Below, piece after piece: positions 1 through 10,720 of a stretch of DNA of 64,000 nucleotides. The DNA lies in NCBI GenBank assembly GCA_013398275.1, contig VZSE01011439.1:100474-164473 (forward strand). The letters run 5' to 3'. This stretch comes from Promerops cafer (lineage: Eukaryota; Chordata; Aves; Passeriformes; Nectariniidae). Position numbers and translations under genes: made by a program. Within the stretch, counting starts at the first letter, position 1, and every line of letters starts with the position of its first letter. Under the pieces are notes generated by a model, which worked only from the letters and a program-made list of their open reading frames with translations, made no database searches and was not told the DNA's origin.

Positions 1-340
1 CCTCACACTCGGCCTCCGGGCCGGGGATGGTGGGCGGCGGGGCCGGGGCAGCGCTGCACGTGGCCGCCTGGGCGTGGGGAGGGGGAGCCCGGTCGGCCCG
101 CCCGTGAGCCAGCGAGTTTGGGGTAAAGAACGTCCTGTGAGTCTGGGGACTGCGGAGAACGAACTGGAATTAAATATTTTCTTAATCAAATTATTCTTTT
201 ATTTTTTCTTTTTAAATTCAATTTTGAGTCCCCGCTAAACTCCCGTCGGCGGGGCCGAGCGGGGCCGCGGCCCGCGCACCACGTGGTTCCCCACGTGTGA
301 GGCGCTGCCGGAGACGAGAGGGTCGAGGTGTCGCAACTGT
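1..340 (+). promoter_or_regulatory. CpG island at the 5' end of CNBP
   Basis: This is a GC- and CpG-rich stretch with three CACGTG E-boxes (57-62, 280-285, 292-297), interrupted by an AT-rich patch at about 165-230. It lies upstream of the first coding exon of CNBP, whose mammalian orthologue has a non-coding first exon and a long first intron. It is therefore read as the promoter-proximal island or first-exon region. I could not fix the transcription start or the exon 1 donor; gtgagc near 105 and gtaaag near 123 are both possible, and exon 1 may lie before the window. Confidence 0.55.
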
Positions 341-3300
341 TTGCTCCGACCACAGGCACGGACGGTGGCCTGCTCTAAATCCAAGTGTGACCTATAAATG
401 GATAGGAAAAACAGCCTGTGCCATCTGCAGGTCGCGGGCTGTGGGGCGGCCTTTCATTTGAGTTCGTGTCGGGCGTAGTTCTCAAGTAACCGCTGTTAGT
501 CATTTAGAAGAAGCGTTGTCACAACGGTTTATTAAACCTAATAGTGAGTTCTGATTTCCTGTGTGCGCTCAGTGTGATCCCATTGCCACGCAGCATTGGG
601 GTTGCCTAGTCCGTGTTTCCTTTTTCAGTGCAGACTTGCCTAGAGAAGCAATCCTGCAGCCGTCCTCAAAGTGAAGAGGTTAAATAAGTTCACTAGGGCT
701 GTGCAACAGTCCTGAGAGTTACAGGTCTAACCTGCCATTTAAACTTACTTTGTTAATGTCTGGGCTGAATGTTATGTTTAAAGCCTCACATGTTGCTCGT
801 GGTGTTTAAGTTTAAAATTTCGTACAGATAGGCATAAAAATTAAAGGGGAAGATGATAAAATGTGCATATTTGTTCAGTAGGGTTTGTCCCTTTCCCTGT
901 TAACTAGTATGGATAGGCAGAAAGTCCTACTGAGTCACTCCTTGATGAACTTTTGTTCTCTTTCTTGTTTGTGTCAACACAGATATCCAAGAATTACTTG
1001 TCTAAGTGGAGTTACCATGTCCTTTTGGCCTGGTTTCTGTCCCCTCTTCAGTCTTAGTTAATGTTCAGCAGTCCTGGGTCATCTTGGCTGTGAAATGTAT
1101 TGAGGGGTCCCAAATGGACTGTAGGGATTAGCTTTTCACTTTGGCAGGTTTCCTTGAATTTTCAAACTAGTTTATTTCAGGATTAGGGTGTTGTTACCTG
1201 CTGGTCAGAATACTTAATTTTGTATATTGTCCTAGTGAGAACAGAAGAGGGAGACAGGAGCATCACTCACTCTACTGTAGCAGGTTTTCAGGTTTCAGTG
1301 TGGAAATAAACTGCTAAATACTGAGTGCCTGTGGTGACAGTCATGTGTCCTGTGTTCAAGAATTCTTACAATGTGTTGCTTGGGAAATATAAACTCACAG
1401 ATGGTATTTCTTGTAAAATGAGTAATGCTTTGATTTGTCTTTTGAAACTAAGTGCTAGATTATGATTAGCAGGTCTTTCTGCCTCCTCAGTGCTCCAGAG
1501 GACAGCGGAGCTGTACTTCCTGTCACGTTGGAGTTTCATCACGCTCAGCTCTGGCTTGTCCAATTCAGGTGTGGTGCCGTGGGTTGGTCACAGCAGCCTG
1601 GGAAGGCCCTGCTGATTTCCCAACACGTGCCTCTGATAGAGCTGCCTTGCTGAAGGGCTTTGCGTGTGCTGCCTGGAGCAGTGGCTTTTATCTGCTCTGT
1701 TCTTTGACTGAAGGAGTGAAGTCCTGCTGATACCAGCTGCAAGTGCTGTTTGTTGGTCAAAAGAAGCCCTGGAGTAGAGTGAAGAGAGTTGCCCCTGTTC
1801 TGTTGGGCTGTTGGATCCTAAGGAACTGCTGGTATCCAGAAGAATCCTGAGTAATCTCAGAGGTGAAGTTCAGCTTCCTTTTTACTATTAGGAGCCCAAG
1901 TTGTATTTTAGTTCATTAAAACAACTTCTTCTTTGGAGGGCATCTAGGCTAAAAGCTGTATAGAATGAGGAGTGTTACAGCAGAGTTTTGTGGCAGTTTT
2001 TTACATCATCAGGTCTAGAAGGGCTACTTAAACAGAGTTGAATATTGCTGAATCTCCTGCATGAAGGCTGGATATTAATAGCACCTCTCCTGTTCTAAGA
2101 GTCTTGAATATGTTTTAACTGCAAAGCCATAGAAAGACACAGTCTTCCCCTTCAGAGTATGAGACAGGAAACTTCTTGTGTCAGAGGTGTCTCCTGCAGC
2201 TAGGAGAATCACCAAGAAACTCCCACTTTAAAATTTTGGTGCTCAAGTTGCACACAAAAACTTAAGATGTGACATAGAAAAGTGCTATGGTGGCACAAGG
2301 ATCTTTGCCATCAGTCCCTGCTGTTTAGCAGTATGGCCATTACACAGAACAAGGTCTAAAATTCATTCTTAATAATGTTTCAGCTTCCAGCTGCAGTTAC
2401 AGAGGTCTTTAGGAGGAGTTTAGGTAAATGACTGCCTTCTCCCTTTTCTAGAAAGGTAAGGTTTGAGGTGAGAAAGCACAACTAGACTTGAGTCTCTGGA
2501 CAAGTTTTGGGAGCTAATCCAGGAGGCAGTGCCTTGCTGTATCTTGCAGAATTTGACCTGTCTCAGAAATGCTAGATGAGGCTGTAGTTGTAATTTGTTT
2601 TCCATTACTCCTTTTCCTGCCCTGCTGAGGTAAAAATCTGGTTCTGGTATGTAAGAAGGGAGGGGATGATGACACATGGACAGACAGGACAGGCTGCTTT
2701 GTGTAACACATCTGAGCTGTGGAAAACAGTGATAGCTGTGACTGAAAACTTTCCAAGAAGACTTTGGTAGCTTTCTTGCAGAAGGCTTACTTAAGGTGGC
2801 CTTGATAGATAAAAGGAACTGCTGGAAACTTGCCTGTGATGACAAAATAGAGGGGTATTGACTAACAGAGAAGTGTTTAAACTTGGGTGGTTTTTACTGT
2901 GCTCATTTTTTTCTCTTGGAAGTAACTGAAAACTGTAATGGTGTCCAGAGTGCTTGGAGGCTCTCCATTTAAGGACTTGTCTTCTGAACCAGCCTTTTCT
3001 GGATGTTGCTCCTTGAAGGTGGCTGTTGGCTTTCTCTGAAAACTGAATCCTTACAGTTCACACTGCTGAGGAATTCTGTCCTGGGTTAGGCTTGTTAGGA
3101 TGCAGGCAAGTAAAACCAGTGTCAGCTGCAGCCACCTCTGGCTGGTGAACCTGTTTGCAGTCCCAGATCCTTTAAAGGAAGGATGCAGAAGTTTAACATG
3201 GAAATACTGGTGAAGAGAAACTTCAGGCAAAATGTTTGGATGTGTTTAAGGTGTCTGAGGATGAAGCAGCATGCTTTGTAATCATGTTTGTATGGCAGCT

Positions 3301-5894
3301 GTAATCTTCCACTGCTGTTGAGGTTAAGAGGGGAAAGGGGTCCTCTGAAGGTAGAGGTTTTGAAATTAATCTCAGTCTAGAAGGATCCTTGCACAGACTG
3401 GTGTTTGACTTTAGATTTCTGCTTCAGTCTGTGTAATCTTCACCAGTTTGCTGTATAGCAGAGGAAAAGAAACTTCTTTTCCTTCTGAAGGGGCATTTAA
3501 AAAGGAAAGAACTCTGAATCAGATGTAAAGCTTCTTTTGCCATTCCTTTGGGGCAGTGAGGAGTGAGCTTTTGTCCCTCGTGCAGCTCCTGACCCGGACT
3601 GGCAGAAGGACAGACTAGCTGTAGGTTGCCATTAATCTTGGTATAAAAGCTGCCCCACTGTGTGTCTGCAGCAGGTCTGGCTCACCTGTCAGACATTTGT
3701 CTTTTCCCATGTGTTAACCTGACTGGTTCTGTCGGTGCTTCCTGTGGAGCACTGCCAGCATGTCTCAGTCCTGTCACCTCGTGCTGGAGTCTCGGGTTCA
3801 TGGTTGGGAGTCAAGTCTCTTCAGATGTGCTGCAGTTCTCTTCAAGCTGCTGCCTACTCTTTTGCTCTTTTTAATAGATTTTATGCTGCTATTTGATAAT
3901 GCTTTAATGTGAGGACTGTTTAAAAGAGTTGTAATGAAGTGAAGAACATATATGTAAAATTCAGAGACCCCATCTTGGCCCTCTTGCAGATGAAGAGCAG
4001 CATCCACTCTGGTGCCTGCAGTTGGCTGTGCCTGTGTTTTTCCTGTTCTGCAGTGTCAACACGGTTGCTATGAAAACAGGCATAAACAATGGCACAGTGA
4101 GTGCCAGCTGCTGCCAGCACAGCGGGCAGTGCCCAGCCTGGGGTGTCCTCAGGAGACGCTGGGAATCTTGAACACTGCAATGAAGCACAGAAGACTGAGT
4201 TCTGTGTGAAATCAAGTGAATCTCTTTAAGTGCTCCAGCAACCTAAGTGTCTAAGGTCTTCTTGCAGCTTTTCACTCCAGAACTTCATTTTGAGGGCAAA
4301 AATCTATCATCTGGTCCAGCTGGAAGTTAGATGTGGGATTACAGAGATGACGTGCTAGAGTATGTACCTCTTGTATTTTAAATTCTCAGCCATATACTTT
4401 GGCTGGAATAACCACTTCTGTGCAGAAGACCATCAGAGAGAGAGGAACTGTTTTGAGGGAGGAGTGGATAAAAAGCCACAGTAATTCTGTGAAACATTGA
4501 GGTACTTCGGAAATAGCTAAATAACAATTCATGTTTAGATGCACACTCTGTATTTAAGAGCTAATTCTGGTTCCTTCTGGAGATCATGTGTTGTTCTACT
4601 GCTCCTGTAGTGGCTTTCTTCAAGACTCAGCTTCTGGGATGTTCCTGTAATCTGGAATGCTGGAGCTCTGGGAGGAGGGGAATCATTCTGTAACATGACT
4701 AAACTGCAGGGTTACAGGGGGATTACCTTGAAAGGGGATCAGGAAAACTGTCAAACATGCCAGATAATGATTCTACTTCTGTTAGGTAAAGAATAATGAA
4801 TTGGGAGAGAGTATGTGAGGTATTTAAACTTCAGGAGACTTCATCAAAAAAAAGCTTGATATGCATATTTTTAGACCAGTGTACTTTAGGCTTGTCTTTA
4901 AGCATGCTTTAAAAAAGACTTTGGTTTAAATGTGTAACTTCCTTGTTCTTTTCTTTCTGGCTCTGGAAGCTTTGTTTGAGTGTCCTGCAGCTCAGGGGAG
5001 GTGTGGCAGTGTGAGCACAGTGTGGAACCTACCCCGTCCACCATGGGCTGTGCAGGCTGGCTCTGCTCATGCAGTGCTGAGCTCCATTCCCAGTCTGGGC
5101 TGTCAGAACTGCCTGTCTGATGCTTCCACAGCGTTCTAAGGATGTTTTTCCCAGTTAGCCTTCTACATAGTTGGCAAGTGTCTGCTGTCTTAACATCTTT
5201 AAACATTTTCTTTCATGTATACGTGGAGTAGAATATGCATCCTGAGCTATAGGTTAATTATAAGTTGTAGTTTCGCTTTTCAGAGTTAAATTGCTGTTTA
5301 GGTCATAAAAGACCTAAAATTGTCAAATGTTAAGCTAAAGGGCTTTTGAATGCTTTGCATTTAATACTGCCTATTCTTACACTTGGCTTCCAGTCAATAG
5401 AGGTAGTAGCTGCCAGGTAGGTCCTTCAAGAGAAAATGTAACAACTACCAGGAGGAAATAACTTGTAGAGATTAAGTTTCTGGCTTTTGAGTTTAACTCT
5501 CAGCAGCAAGGAAGAAGGTGCTTTACTGAAAGGGATAATGATGCTAAGGCTGCTACTACAGTAGTTAAAGGGATTTCCTTGTCTTTTTCCCTCTCCCTGA
5601 GCATTTTGTAAGTTCTTGATGTAAAGGGTGGCTACAGAATAATTAGAGGAGAAGTTACGTAGCACACTGTTCAAAGCTGTCTTACTCAAAGCAAAGTGGA
5701 GGCAAACTTTTATCTTGTGCAGTGGTTTCAGTAGTCATGATCAGATACTGTACAAGAAGGTATTGACTTAGCTGGAAGTCCTGTATGGTTTGCACTGCCT
5801 TTGCTGAGGGGCTGGGAAACCTCTAAATCTCTCATTTTAATGTAGCTGTTGATTGGGGGAGCAGAAGGTGCTCAAAAATGTCTTTCTTGTTCAG
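341..5894 (+). other. CNBP intron 1 (5' boundary approximate)
   Basis: About 5.5 kb of AT-moderate sequence without a credible coding exon. The open frames here are short and resemble no family. In human CNBP the corresponding intron carries the TG/TCTG/CCTG repeat expanded in myotonic dystrophy type 2; I see no run of CCTG or TCTG units here. The acceptor before exon 2 is a tcag at 5891-5894 or an acag at 5895-5898. Confidence 0.6.
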
Positions 5895-5911
5895 ACAGGT
5901 GATCTGCAGCC

Positions 5912-7749
5912 ATGAGCAGCAACGAGTGCTTCAAGTGTGGCCGTACTGGCCACTGGGCCCGGGAGTGCCCCACTGGGATGGGCCGTGGCCGTGGGATGAG
6001 GAGCCGTGGCAGAGGTGAGTGGTGGCTGTGCTTTGCTGTTTGTTTGACAGCAGATCTCCAGCTGGCTGCTGTGTGTAGTGAGTAAACCAGGCTCTGGCAG
6101 ACCCGAGTGAGGAAGCTGAGACTTAAATTGGTAGTAAGAACCAGGGAAATTTGCCTCTACCCAAGAGTTTGGCCAGGGGCTCTGAGAGTGAAGCAAACTT
6201 GTCAGTTCAGTTTGTGATTGATTATTAAAAGTATTCTGAACTTAATACTTAGGCCTGTTTTTTTTCTTTTACTCATTTCAAGCAGGCTTCCAGTTCATGT
6301 CTTCATCTCTGCCGGATATCTGTTACCGCTGTGGTGAGTCTGGCCATCTTGCCAAGGACTGTGACCTTCAGGAGGATGGTAAGTATCACTAAATATTCCA
6401 TCTCTTCAGTGCCACAGGCAGAGCTCCGTGGCTGAAGAGAAGGGTGCTGGGACTCCCTGGGAACAAGCTGTGCATGTGCCCTGTTCACAGCACGCTGCCC
6501 CTCACGCTACCAAGGTTTTATAGTCTTGTTTGGTATGTTTTTCTTATTGTGGAAGCCTGCTATAACTGCGGTAGAGGTGGCCACATTGCGAAGGACTGCA
6601 AGGAGCCCAAGAGGGAGAGGGAGCAGTGCTGCTACAACTGTGGCAAGCCCGGCCACCTGGCCCGCGACTGCGACCACGCAGACGAGCAGAAGTGCTATTC
6701 TTGTGGAGAGTTCGGGCACATTCAAAAAGACTGCACCAAAGTGAAATGCTATAGGTAAGGACTGACAGGAGGCAGCTGCAAGATGCACCCCATGCTGGAT
6801 GCATTCTGTGTCTTATTTTGGTTAGGAAATACAGTTTGTTTGAACAGTTACCCACTGTTGTTCAAAACTAAGGCTTAAACACTTACTGGCAAGGTGGAGT
6901 ACAGATTCCATGATGTATCTGGATGGCCCCCCAGTGCAGGTGCTCAGTCATTTGGGCTGTACAGAAAGGGTTGTGGCCTTTTGCAGAAGGTAACAGGAGG
7001 TACTTGGCTGTAGCACAGAGGTGGGTACCCTGTGCCTTCTGCCAGAGCTAACAAACCTCAGCTGTACTGCCCAGCTGACTGGCACAGCCAGCCCCTGCAG
7101 GAACACACTGAAGATGCTTTAGTTATGGGAACAGTGAATAGAAGTGGGTGTTAAATTGGTTTGAAATGCCATCTTCAGAGTGTTGTCTGGTTTTTGAATG
7201 CAGGCATATACCAGAAACAGCACGTTCCTGGGAGCAATATTCTTCACCCCCACCAACATTCCCTTCTGTGGAGGAAGGAGAGAGAACATGGTGTATTTGA
7301 GTTAAAACTAATTATTCTCAAAACAAGGCTAAACTGCAAGCATAAGCATTGGGAACAGGCAAAACCCAGGACACAATTGGGAAGAATCCCTGCAAACACA
7401 CAGAGCTGATGTACAGTGATTCTGGCATATACAGTGATTAATGTGAGTTGATCATTTGGGAGCAGTCGATGGCTCTGCTGAAGACAAACTTGCTTCGTGT
7501 CAGAGAATTGTGGAACAGAAGCCTTGAACGCAGAACTAGCGTTGCATGAAACTGAAGCAGACAACGTCCTGCAGAGTAGGATTGCTCCTGTGAGTGTTGT
7601 GGCTGTTCTGACTCGACCTTTGCTTTTGCAGGTGTGGTGAAACTGGCCATGTAGCCATCAACTGCAGCAAGACCAGCGAAGTCAACTGCTACCGCTGCGG
7701 CGAGTCAGGGCACCTTGCACGGGAATGCACAATTGAAGCTACAGCCTAA
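5912..7749 (+). CDS. CNBP: CCHC-type zinc finger nucleic acid binding protein (CNBP/ZNF9)
   Basis: Four coding exons join in frame: 5912-6014, 6286-6378, 6556-6754 and 7632-7749, with all introns GT-AG. They give 170 residues ending in ATA, the length of the shorter vertebrate isoforms. Seven CX2CX4HX4C zinc knuckles are visible at residues 6-19, 47-60, 67-80, 91-104, 112-125, 130-143 and 151-164, with an arginine/glycine RGG-like linker at 22-35. The family binds single-stranded, G-rich DNA and RNA, including 5' TOP mRNAs and promoter G-quadruplexes, in cytoplasm and nucleus. The seven-residue segment that longer human isoforms carry after the RGG linker is not encoded after exon 2 here. The start follows GCAGCC and opens the canonical [10 protein letters not shown] sequence. 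ISY1 follows on the same strand about 2.6 kb downstream. Confidence 0.97.
6755..7631 (+). other. CNBP intron 4
   Basis: An 877-base intron between GTAAGG at 6755 and TTTTGCAG ending at 7631. The other two coding introns are short (6015-6285 and 6379-6555). I recognise no RNA gene or repeat in it. Confidence 0.85.
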
Positions 7750-8615
7750 TTATTTTCCTTTGTCGCCCCTCCTTTTTCTGATTGATGGTTGTATTATTTT
7801 TCTCTGAATCCTCTTCACTGGCCAAAGGTTGGCAGATAGAGGCTACTCCCAGGCCAGTGAGCTTTACTTGCCGTGTAAAAGGAGGAAAGGGGTGGAAAAA
7901 TCAACTTTCTGCATTTAACTACAAAAATGTTTATGTTTAGTTTGGTAGAGGTGTTATGTATAATGCTTTGTTAAAGAACCCCCTTTCCGTGCCACTGGTG
8001 AATAGGGATTGATGAGTGGGAAGAGTTGAGTCAGACCAGCAAAAACCCTCTCTGGGTTACAGGGAAGTGATCCTATGCAGGAGGAATGAAATTCTGGAAG
8101 TGTCTAAACTTCCTCATAACTTTTATTTTATTACAATGGCCTTGGATTGTCTGACCTCAGTAGCTGTTAACACCAAGTGATATCTGCATCAGGCCCTACC
8201 TAGAGCATATAGCTGAGTGGGAGTAAACAAACAAGATGCACATGCCTGTTAATGGCCATGAGAGAGAGAGAGAAATCTGAAATAAATCTAAAAGTAACAG
8301 TAATTCAGTCAGTGAATGTTAATGTTGGAGATACAGAACGCAATGGGAAGCTTTTGGATAAATATCTCAAAGTCAATCTGAAACCCAGACATCAGTGCTC
8401 ATAGCATAAACAATTTGGAGCTATTCAGGAGTTGCAAATAAATGCATTTTCACAGAAATCAAGATGTTATTTTTGTATACTATATCACTTAGACAACTGA
8501 GTTTCATTTGCTTGTAATCGGTTTTTAAAGTAAGATGGTAAGAGCAATTGAAGTCCTAGAACATAGAAAATGTAATTTTAAACTATCAATAAAGCTGGAG
8601 GAGGAAGGGGAGTTT
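7750..8615 (+). other. CNBP: CNBP 3' UTR
   Basis: Non-coding sequence directly after the CNBP stop. Long stretches look essentially the same as the human CNBP 3' UTR as I remember it: the segments just after the stop, at about 7930-8030, and at about 8440-8600. This extends to the distal polyadenylation region. The similarity makes the UTR unusually conserved for non-coding DNA and suggests post-transcriptional control sites. An internal AATAAA-like site near 8280 could give a shorter transcript. Confidence 0.85.
8588..8593 (+). promoter_or_regulatory. CNBP: CNBP polyadenylation signal AATAAA
   Basis: AATAAA in the context caataaagctgg, followed within 30-50 bases by T/GT-rich sequence (ttccttttgtttattttt). 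This is the expected arrangement of a cleavage site near 8610. Confidence 0.8.
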
Positions 8616-8619
8616 GGCT

Positions 8620-10061
8620 AAAGTTCCTTTTGTTTATTTTTGGTTTTCCTGTACACAGTGCAAAACAACATATTAAAAGGGGTATGTGGAGGTTCAGCTT
8701 GGCCTTTTCTTTTGTACTGTCTCATGTTGAGGTCCTGTCTGCACATGTTCATGGGAGTGGGGTCTGGATGGGGGGCTGAGTACACCTGTGCTGGTGCAGT
8801 TCAAGCATTTAATGGAAAAACCATCAAAGGAGGAAGGAGGTTGCTAGAGGTACAGGGAGTTCCAGACTCTGGGTAGGTTGGTTCTGTCCAGCAGTATTTG
8901 AGCTTTCACAGAGGCACTAAGAACTTAAAGCATTGCTCTTGCCCCATCCATCCCTTGGTGGTTGTGCTCAGTTGGTTTGCTGAGGGTCAGTGACCAGCTG
9001 AGAAAGGAGCTGATCAAGAGTGGATCTTCACATCCACTCTGAATAAAGTCCTGGTGTGCAGGAGCTCTTGGCTGGCCAGTGCTTCACCCTAAGGCACGGC
9101 TGGAGGAGGGCTGTCCTAACATCTGCTGTGCAGACTGGGCTTTGCCTGGAGTGCCTCTGAGCTGCTGGCTGTGCTCAAGCTCTGGCAGATCCTGTGGGAT
9201 CTGCATTTAGGGGCAGGGATGGTGTGCTGGACTCTGCTTGTGTTTGAAGTGCCCCTAAAGGTTTTCCTTTGCAGTCCCAGAGGCTGTGCGTGCTGCAGCA
9301 GTGAGCAGCGGGCTGTGATGTCCGTCCCTACAGGGAGAAGTACCAGACTGGCAGTCTGCAGCTGTGCTGGACACAACTGGACTGGCACTGGCACTCGTGT
9401 ATCTGTTATGGTTACCAGTTACTGCCAGGGTAACATTCCTGTTCCTTCTGGGAGCGAGGGTGGAATGTCTAAGTTCTGCCGTGGTGCAGGTACACAGCAC
9501 ACGGTGGTCCAGCCTGGTAGGTTGGGACAAATTAAATCTTTGCACACAATTATCTTAGTTAAACAGCAGTAAAGTTTGGACCTCTCTGATTACAAAGATG
9601 TGGAAGTCTTTGGGACTTAAATGACAACTACAAAGTGGTGTTTTCCTTTAAGAATCTATATTTTTATACAAAGAAAACAAGACTTAAAAGCTGAGGAACA
9701 CAAACCAGGCTGTAAGTTCCAGAAGGAGAAAATTACTTCAAAAGGAGATGTCTCTTCCTTGGTCGTCTTTCTGTGGGAGCATTGGTGCTGCTGTTCCTAG
9801 TCAGTTTTTCCCAGGTGAACAGGAGCTGGACAAGCAAGTGGTGATTTCATACACTGTGGGACACGGGAAAAATCAATTCTTCATGTGTTTCATGTTGATC
9901 TTTTTCACTGGTACTGAGGCATCTCCTCGTTCGTTATGGCAAACTCATGAAGTGGTTACAGAGAAGGACTGTTCATCGGGAATTGAGTGACAGGACGAAG
10001 GGGAATGGGTACAAACTGGAAGAGGGGAAATTTACATCAGGAGCTTCTTCGCTTGGGAGTG
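8620..10061. other. CNBP-ISY1 intergenic region
   Basis: About 1.4 kb with no gene I can support. Open frames on both strands (for example 9171-9572) lack family similarity and splice context. Confidence 0.6.
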
Positions 10062-10190
10062 TAGGCAGGCCCTGGCACAGGGTGCCCAGAGCAGCTGTGG
10101 CTGCCCCTGGATCCCCGGCAGTGTCCCAGGCCGGGCTGGACGGGACTGGGAGCAGGCTGGGAGGTGTCCCTGCCGTGGCCCTGCAGTGTC
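10062..10190 (+). mobile_element. CR1 LINE 3' fragment
   Basis: The text from aggccctggcacagggtgcc to about ggaggtgtccctgcc follows the familiar 3'-UTR consensus of avian CR1 elements (cagggtgcccagag..gctgtgg, ggccaggctggacaggg, ggtgtccctgcc). It reads in the sense direction and is 5'-truncated, as is typical of CR1. It sits directly upstream of the ISY1 start and inside the GC-rich promoter region. Confidence 0.75.
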
Positions 10191-10720
10191 CCCAAGGTCC
10201 CCTGGCACCCGCAGCCCGCCATGGTTCCCCAGCGGGCCCCGCCCCCGGAGCGCGCATGCGCCGCGGGGTCACCGAATCCTGCGCGAGCGGCGCGCGCAGG
10301 CGCACTGGGGAGCGGGCCCGGGTTCAGTTCCGGGGCCTGGAGCTGCTGCGTGCGCGGCGCGTTCGGCGGGACTGAGGGGCTGAGGGGCACGGCGGGACCA
10401 TGGTGAGTGCGGGGCTGGGACTGAGGGGCACGGAGGGACCATGGTGAGTGCGGGACTGGGGCTGAGGGGCACGGAGGGACCATGGTGAGTGCGGGGCTGA
10501 GGGGCCCCTCGGCACTTGTTGTCCCCTGGTGCCACTGCTCGGCGAGGGGCTCGGAGGGGACCGGCTGCAGGCCGGACCGCTGGAGACGAGGAGCACGGCG
10601 GGGCCGGCGGTGACTGAGGCCGCTCCGTTTGTGTCTTGCAGGCTCGCAACGCGGAGAAGGCCATGTGAGTGCGGCGGGGGCGCTGCCCGAGTCCTGGGTC
10701 ACCTCTGCTGAGGCCGCGGC
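10190..10720 (+). promoter_or_regulatory. ISY1: CpG-island promoter of ISY1
   Basis: CpG-dense sequence surrounding the first ISY1 exon, with many CGCG and GCGC steps (10240-10370) and no clear TATA box. It includes the triplicated 41-bp start-codon unit. Confidence 0.7.
10381..10503 (+). repeat. ISY1: 41-bp tandem repeat x3 carrying ISY1 start codon and 5' splice site
   Basis: Three contiguous 41-bp units start at 10381, 10422 and 10463, with a few substitutions between them. Each contains gggaccATGgtgagt, so the ATG (10400, 10441, 10482) and the adjoining GTGAGT donor are present three times. Confidence 0.95.

Noticed and set aside
6444..6758. Frame running from CNBP intron 3 into exon 4
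   Set aside because: Intron 3 is 177 bases, a multiple of three, but entry from exon 3 meets TAA at once, so retention does not extend CNBP.
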